A DNA stretch of 64,000 nucleotides from Halpernia sp048269545 (lineage in GTDB: Bacteria; Bacteroidota; Bacteroidia; Flavobacteriales; Weeksellaceae): the NCBI RefSeq assembly GCF_048269545.1, contig NZ_JBLXIJ010000005.1, forward strand, positions 1-64,000, read 5' to 3'. Below the pieces are notes generated by a model. That model was not told where the DNA came from and did no database searches. It saw nothing but the letters and a program-made list of their open reading frames with translations. A program made the translations under genes and the position numbers. Every line of letters begins with the position of its first letter. Within the stretch, counting starts at the first letter, position 1. This document shows positions 60,692-64,000 of the stretch, piece after piece.

Positions 60692-62785
60692 TTGCTAAAT
60701 CTTGACACTTCCATAGAATTTCTAAAAGGCATCGGTTCAGAGCGCGCAAAAATTATCCGAAATATTTTGGGTATTTCTACGGTGGAAGATTTACTTACTT
60801 TTTATCCTTTAAGATATTTAGATAAAAGCAAAATTTATTTAATAAAAAATTTATCTGAAGATTTACCAGATGTTCAGTTAAAGGGCAGAATCACAGAACT
60901 ACAGGAAATTTCTTCAGGGAAAATTAAACGTCTTTCAGGAAAATTTCAGGATGAATCTGGGACGATGGATTTGGTTTGGTTCCGCTATTCAAAATGGATG
61001 AAAGAACAAATTCCCATTAATAAAGAATTATTCATCTTCGGAAAAGTAACTTTATTTAACAACACTTTTTCGATGGCGCATCCAGAAATAGAAATTGAGG
61101 AAAAGAAAGAAGCAGAAACGCGTCTAAAACCAATTTATTCGAGTTCTGAAAAACTATTAAAATGGAACTTAAACCAAAAATTTTTCCAGCAAACATTGAA
61201 AAATTTAATGGCAGAAATGCCCAATTTAATTAACGAAAATCTACCGTCTTATTTAATTGATGACTTAAAATTAATGTCTCGGCAAGCTGCTTATTTTAAT
61301 ATTCATTTCCCAAAAAATTTAGAACATTTTGAAGCCGCAGAAAGACGATTGAAATTTGAAGAAGCTTTTTTTTTCCAGTTGAGTTATGGTTTGAAAAAGC
61401 AATATCATAAAACAAATTCCATCGGAAATCCAATGCCGAAAGTGGGTGAAAATTTTAATACATTTTATAAAGAATATTTGCCTTTTGAATTAACTGGCGC
61501 ACAGAAAAAAGTATTGAAAGAAATTAAAAAAGATTTAGCAAAACCAATTCAAATGAACCGTTTGTTGCAAGGCGACGTTGGTTCTGGGAAAACGATGGTT
61601 GCTTTATTGGCGATGCTTTTAGTTTTAGACAATGGTTTTCAATCTTGTTTAATGGCGCCCACAGAAATTCTCGCGCAACAACATTTTAATGTGATTTCAG
61701 AACTTTTAAAAGAAACCGGGATTACGGTAAAATTGCTCACAGGTTCCACTAAAAAAGCTACACGTAAAATAATTCACGACGATTTATTAAGCGGCGAATT
61801 GTCTATTTTAATTGGAACTCATGCGGTTTTGGAAGACATTGTTCAATTTAAAAATTTAGGTTTAGCAATTATTGATGAACAACACCGTTTTGGAGTGGCG
61901 CAAAGAGCAAAACTTTGGGCAAAAAATAAAATTCCACCACATATTTTGATAATGACTGCAACGCCGATTCCAAGGACTTTAGCAATGAGTTTTTACAGCG
62001 ATTTGGAAGTTTCCGTAATTGATGAAATGCCAATTGGTAGAAAGGAAATTATCACGGCGCATCGGAGAGAAAAAGACCGTGCTTTCGTTTATAATTTTTG
62101 TAAAGATGAAATTAAAAAAGGACGGCAAATTTATTTCGTTTATCCTTTAATCGAAGAATCTGAAACTTTGGATTATAAAAATTTAATGGAAGGTTTTGAA
62201 CGAATTTCAGAATATTTTCCGAATCCAGATTTTAATACGACAATGCTTCACGGCAAAATGAAACCTGCAGAAAAAGATGCGGCAATGCAGTATTTCGCAG
62301 TTGGAAATGCCAATTTAATGGTTGCAACAACGGTAATTGAAGTTGGCGTAAATGTTCCAAACGCATCTGTAATGGTGATTGAAAGTGCGGAAAGATTTGG
62401 TTTGTCGCAATTGCATCAACTTCGAGGAAGAGTTGGTCGCGGCGCGGAACAGAGTTATTGTATTTTAATGACTACCGATAAACTTACAAACGAAAGCCGA
62501 AAACGCATCAAAACGATGTGTGAAACCAATGACGGTTTTAAAATTTCTGAAGTCGATATGGAACTTCGCGGCCCGGGAGATATTCTCGGAACTCAGCAAA
62601 GTGGTGTGGTGGATTTTAAGAAATTAGATTTAATTAATGACGGAAAAATCATAAAAGCATCCAAAGATATCGTCGAAAAAATATTAAAAAAAGACCCGCA
62701 ACTTAACGAAGCGAGTCATATATCTTTGAAAAATTTTTATGTAAAACAATACAAAGCGAAAAATAAATGGGGGAAAATCTCCTGA
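60692..62785 (+). CDS. recG: ATP-dependent DNA helicase RecG
   Basis: 697 aa from a TTG at 60692 (LNLDTSIEFLKGIGSERAKI). The reading frame stays open upstream to a TTG at 60623, but that lies in the preceding terminator and is rejected. RecG unwinds stalled forks and Holliday junctions. Wedge/OB domain, then helicase domain with Walker A LLQGDVGSGKTMVALL, DEQHRFGVAQR (DEQH box), TATPIPRTLA and motif VI region SQLHQLRGRVGRGAEQSYC. The C-terminal RecG domain with GPGDILGTQQSG is present. No ATG is suitably placed, so a TTG start is inferred. Convergent with the anti-sigma gene (1-base gap). Confidence 0.95.
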   Translation: MLNLDTSIEFLKGIGSERAKIIRNILGISTVEDLLTFYPLRYLDKSKIYLIKNLSEDLPDVQLKGRITELQEISSGKIKRLSGKFQDESGTMDLVWFRYSKWMKEQIPINKELFIFGKVTLFNNTFSMAHPEIEIEEKKEAETRLKPIYSSSEKLLKWNLNQKFFQQTLKNLMAEMPNLINENLPSYLIDDLKLMSRQAAYFNIHFPKNLEHFEAAERRLKFEEAFFFQLSYGLKKQYHKTNSIGNPMPKVGENFNTFYKEYLPFELTGAQKKVLKEIKKDLAKPIQMNRLLQGDVGSGKTMVALLAMLLVLDNGFQSCLMAPTEILAQQHFNVISELLKETGITVKLLTGSTKKATRKIIHDDLLSGELSILIGTHAVLEDIVQFKNLGLAIIDEQHRFGVAQRAKLWAKNKIPPHILIMTATPIPRTLAMSFYSDLEVSVIDEMPIGRKEIITAHRREKDRAFVYNFCKDEIKKGRQIYFVYPLIEESETLDYKNLMEGFERISEYFPNPDFNTTMLHGKMKPAEKDAAMQYFAVGNANLMVATTVIEVGVNVPNASVMVIESAERFGLSQLHQLRGRVGRGAEQSYCILMTTDKLTNESRKRIKTMCETNDGFKISEVDMELRGPGDILGTQQSGVVDFKKLDLINDGKIIKASKDIVEKILKKDPQLNEASHISLKNFYVKQYKAKNKWGKIS

Positions 62786-62786
62786 T

Positions 62787-63584
62787 TTAGGTTGTTCCCA
62801 TCACCATCATATTTTCCATCGTTGGAGTCGGACTTCCGCCCGCTTTTTCTAAAGTTATTGCAAATGCTTGAGCCTTATCAATCACCGCCATAGATTGTAT
62901 TGAATCTGGTTTGCTTCCGTCAAACATTCCCGCACTCACTGGTTTTCCATCCACAATTGCCCAAAGTTGATATTGTTTTCCTTGTGGTGCAGCTGGTAAA
63001 TTATTAACTTTTAGATACACTTTTTTAGAGGAATCCCAATAAACATTTGCAAGCATTCCTGGATGCGCTGCAACACCGTTTAATTTAATATTCTTGGAAT
63101 TCAAAATCATAGTATTTTGACTTTGAAGTTCAGAAACTTGAGTGCTTAAAATAGTATTATTAGTCGCCAATTGCGATATTTCTTTACTTTGTTTTTGACT
63201 ATTAAAGAAATTATAACCTAAACTTAAAAGTAAAAGTAATGATGCAGCGATTAATGCAAATTTAGAAAAGTTGCTATTTTCTGATTTTTTGTTTAAAGGA
63301 ATAATTGGTGCAGAAACGGATTTCGTTTCAGTTAAATTATTTGTATTTTCTGTTGATTTTGCAAAATCTAATTTCGCAAAAATCTGTGATTTTAATTCTG
63401 AAGGTGGTTCAATTGCTTCTGCATCTGCTAAAAGTTCAAATGTTTTCTGAGCTTCTAAAACAGCGTTTCGAACTTCCACATTATTTTTCATCACACATTC
63501 CAAAATAGAGGCATCTTCCTGCGGAAGCACTCCTAATGCGTATTCTTCAATAATACCGGTTGATATGTAAGTTTTTATGTCCAC
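62787..63584 (-). CDS. Anti-sigma factor (RskA-like)
   Basis: 265 aa, GTG start at 63584. N-terminal cytoplasmic anti-sigma region (GIIEEYALGVLPQEDASILE) is followed by a single membrane helix FALIAASLLLLLSLGYNFF (about 110-128) and a C-terminal extracytoplasmic RskA domain (VYWDSSKKVYLKVNNLPAAP, GKQYQLWAIVDGKPVSAGMF). RskA-type proteins hold the neighbouring ECF sigma factor inactive at the membrane until a signal triggers release. 4 bases after the sigma-factor stop on the same strand, consistent with an operon. Confidence 0.92.
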   Translation of the reverse strand: MDIKTYISTGIIEEYALGVLPQEDASILECVMKNNVEVRNAVLEAQKTFELLADAEAIEPPSELKSQIFAKLDFAKSTENTNNLTETKSVSAPIIPLNKKSENSNFSKFALIAASLLLLLSLGYNFFNSQKQSKEISQLATNNTILSTQVSELQSQNTMILNSKNIKLNGVAAHPGMLANVYWDSSKKVYLKVNNLPAAPQGKQYQLWAIVDGKPVSAGMFDGSKPDSIQSMAVIDKAQAFAITLEKAGGSPTPTMENMMVMGTT

Positions 63585-63588
63585 TTCT

Positions 63589-64000
63589 TTATAAACTGTT
63601 TTTAAAACCTTTCAATAAATCTCGCAGTTCTTTAATTGCAGCTCTACTTCGTGTTTTTACTGTTCCCAAAGGAATACCTAATTCTTCAGAAATTTCTTCT
63701 TGTGTAAAACCACCGAAATAGGCTTTATTTATTATCACTTTATAATCTTCTCGAAGTCCATTTACAATATTTTGCACTTCGTTAAATTCGTGTTTCTGCT
63801 CTGTTGAAAGTGTTGTACTGTCATTTACGAAGTCGGGAATACTTTGGTTTTTTAAATCGTTTCTAAAAGATTTAGATTTTAATCTATCTATTGCAGAATT
63901 TCTAGCAATATTAAGCATCCACGTGTAAAGACTGCCTTTGTTTTCATCAAAAGAATTTATAGAATTCCAGATTTTTACAAATACATCATGTAAAACTTCA
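63589..64000 (-). CDS. RNA polymerase sigma-70 family (ECF) factor, 5' part beyond the window
   Basis: C-terminal 136 residues of an ECF sigma factor; the gene continues past base 64000, so its start is not seen. The visible frame includes region 2 end (EVLHDVFVKIWNSINSFDE then WMLNIARNSAIDRLKSK) and region 4 (NGLREDYKVIINKAYFGGFT then QEEISEELGIPLGTVKTR). The Met at 63918 is internal, not the start. It pairs with the RskA-like anti-sigma gene 4 bases downstream. Likely the SigK/SigW-like class, target genes unknown. Confidence 0.93.
   Translation of the reverse strand, partial: EVLHDVFVKIWNSINSFDENKGSLYTWMLNIARNSAIDRLKSKSFRNDLKNQSIPDFVNDSTTLSTEQKHEFNEVQNIVNGLREDYKVIINKAYFGGFTQEEISEELGIPLGTVKTRSRAAIKELRDLLKGFKNSL

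Noticed and set aside
63589..63918. Complete 109-aa sigma factor starting at Met 63918
   Set aside because: The frame continues to the window edge with clear sigma region 2 sequence upstream of that Met, so the gene is truncated by the window.

Overview
The window is a compact stretch of an AT-rich Bacteroidota chromosome, most likely a Flavobacteriia member of the Chryseobacterium/Weeksellaceae type (inference). The signs are: promoter boxes of the form TAnnTTTG (often with an upstream TTG), start codons without obvious Shine-Dalgarno sequences, a PorV/PorQ-family outer-membrane protein, and many families typical of that group (DUF4920, DUF4142, head GIN domain, BT_3928-like DoxX, DUF1599, DUF5686, DUF4403, paired M13 peptidases). 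There is no prophage, plasmid, IS transposase, rRNA operon or CRISPR array. I support 59 protein genes (one cut by the right edge) and one tRNA (tRNA-Cys, GCA). No gene-free stretch exceeds 300 bases.

Layout. 1-0.2 kb: stacked hairpins. 0.2-11 kb: Tex and the ribosomal GTPase BipA/TypA (divergent), DUF4920 protein, amino-acid permease, a cupredoxin/DUF4142 pair, small unknown genes and an M3 oligopeptidase. 11-17.5 kb: GIN-domain lipoprotein, two tandem M13 metallopeptidases, an alpha/beta hydrolase. 17.5-26 kb: a tyrosine/homogentisate degradation neighbourhood (HppD, HmgA, FahA plus a flavin reductase-like protein) interrupted by a GxxExxY gene, an unknown secreted protein, an arsenic module (ArsR-ArsM behind a palindromic operator) and an acyl-CoA transferase. 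26-33 kb: PorV/PorQ-like protein, EamA transporter, DUF1232 protein, the aroC-thioredoxin-TlpA operon, a large membrane protein, a glycine-zipper protein, tRNA-Cys. 33-41.5 kb: DUF4403, FolB, a chain of leftward genes (DUF1599, four-helix-bundle, DoxX, TerB-like, TpiA, NadA), FolP. 41.5-50.4 kb: DUF5686 outer-membrane protein, AlaS, an AAA+ protein with degenerate nucleotide-binding motifs, RF2, DedA. 50.4-56.4 kb: YeiH with a LysR regulator, an ECF sigma factor, LipA, DUF6496, DUF819. 56.4-64 kb: two POT peptide transporters, a thioredoxin, RecG, and an anti-sigma/sigma pair running off the edge.

How it fits together. Secreted and cytoplasmic peptidases (M3, M13 x2) with two POT peptide transporters and an amino-acid permease suggest a peptide-using lifestyle; the tyrosine pathway would turn aromatic amino acids into fumarate and acetoacetate. 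Most other genes are housekeeping.

Most unusual: (1) two small accessory genes, GxxExxY and the S23-type four-helix-bundle gene, each sit between inward-facing imperfect inverted repeats inside otherwise co-directional gene rows, so both look like inserted cassettes; (2) an AAA+ protein whose Walker A Thr/Ser is Ile and whose Walker B acidic pair is Glu-Asn; (3) a 36-base-type palindrome present twice at gene ends; (4) a chain of mutually exclusive hairpins at the left edge; (5) a POT transporter with a roughly 120-residue hydrophilic insert before its last helix. I did not find a convincing large undescribed system; the repeat-bounded cassettes are the best candidate.
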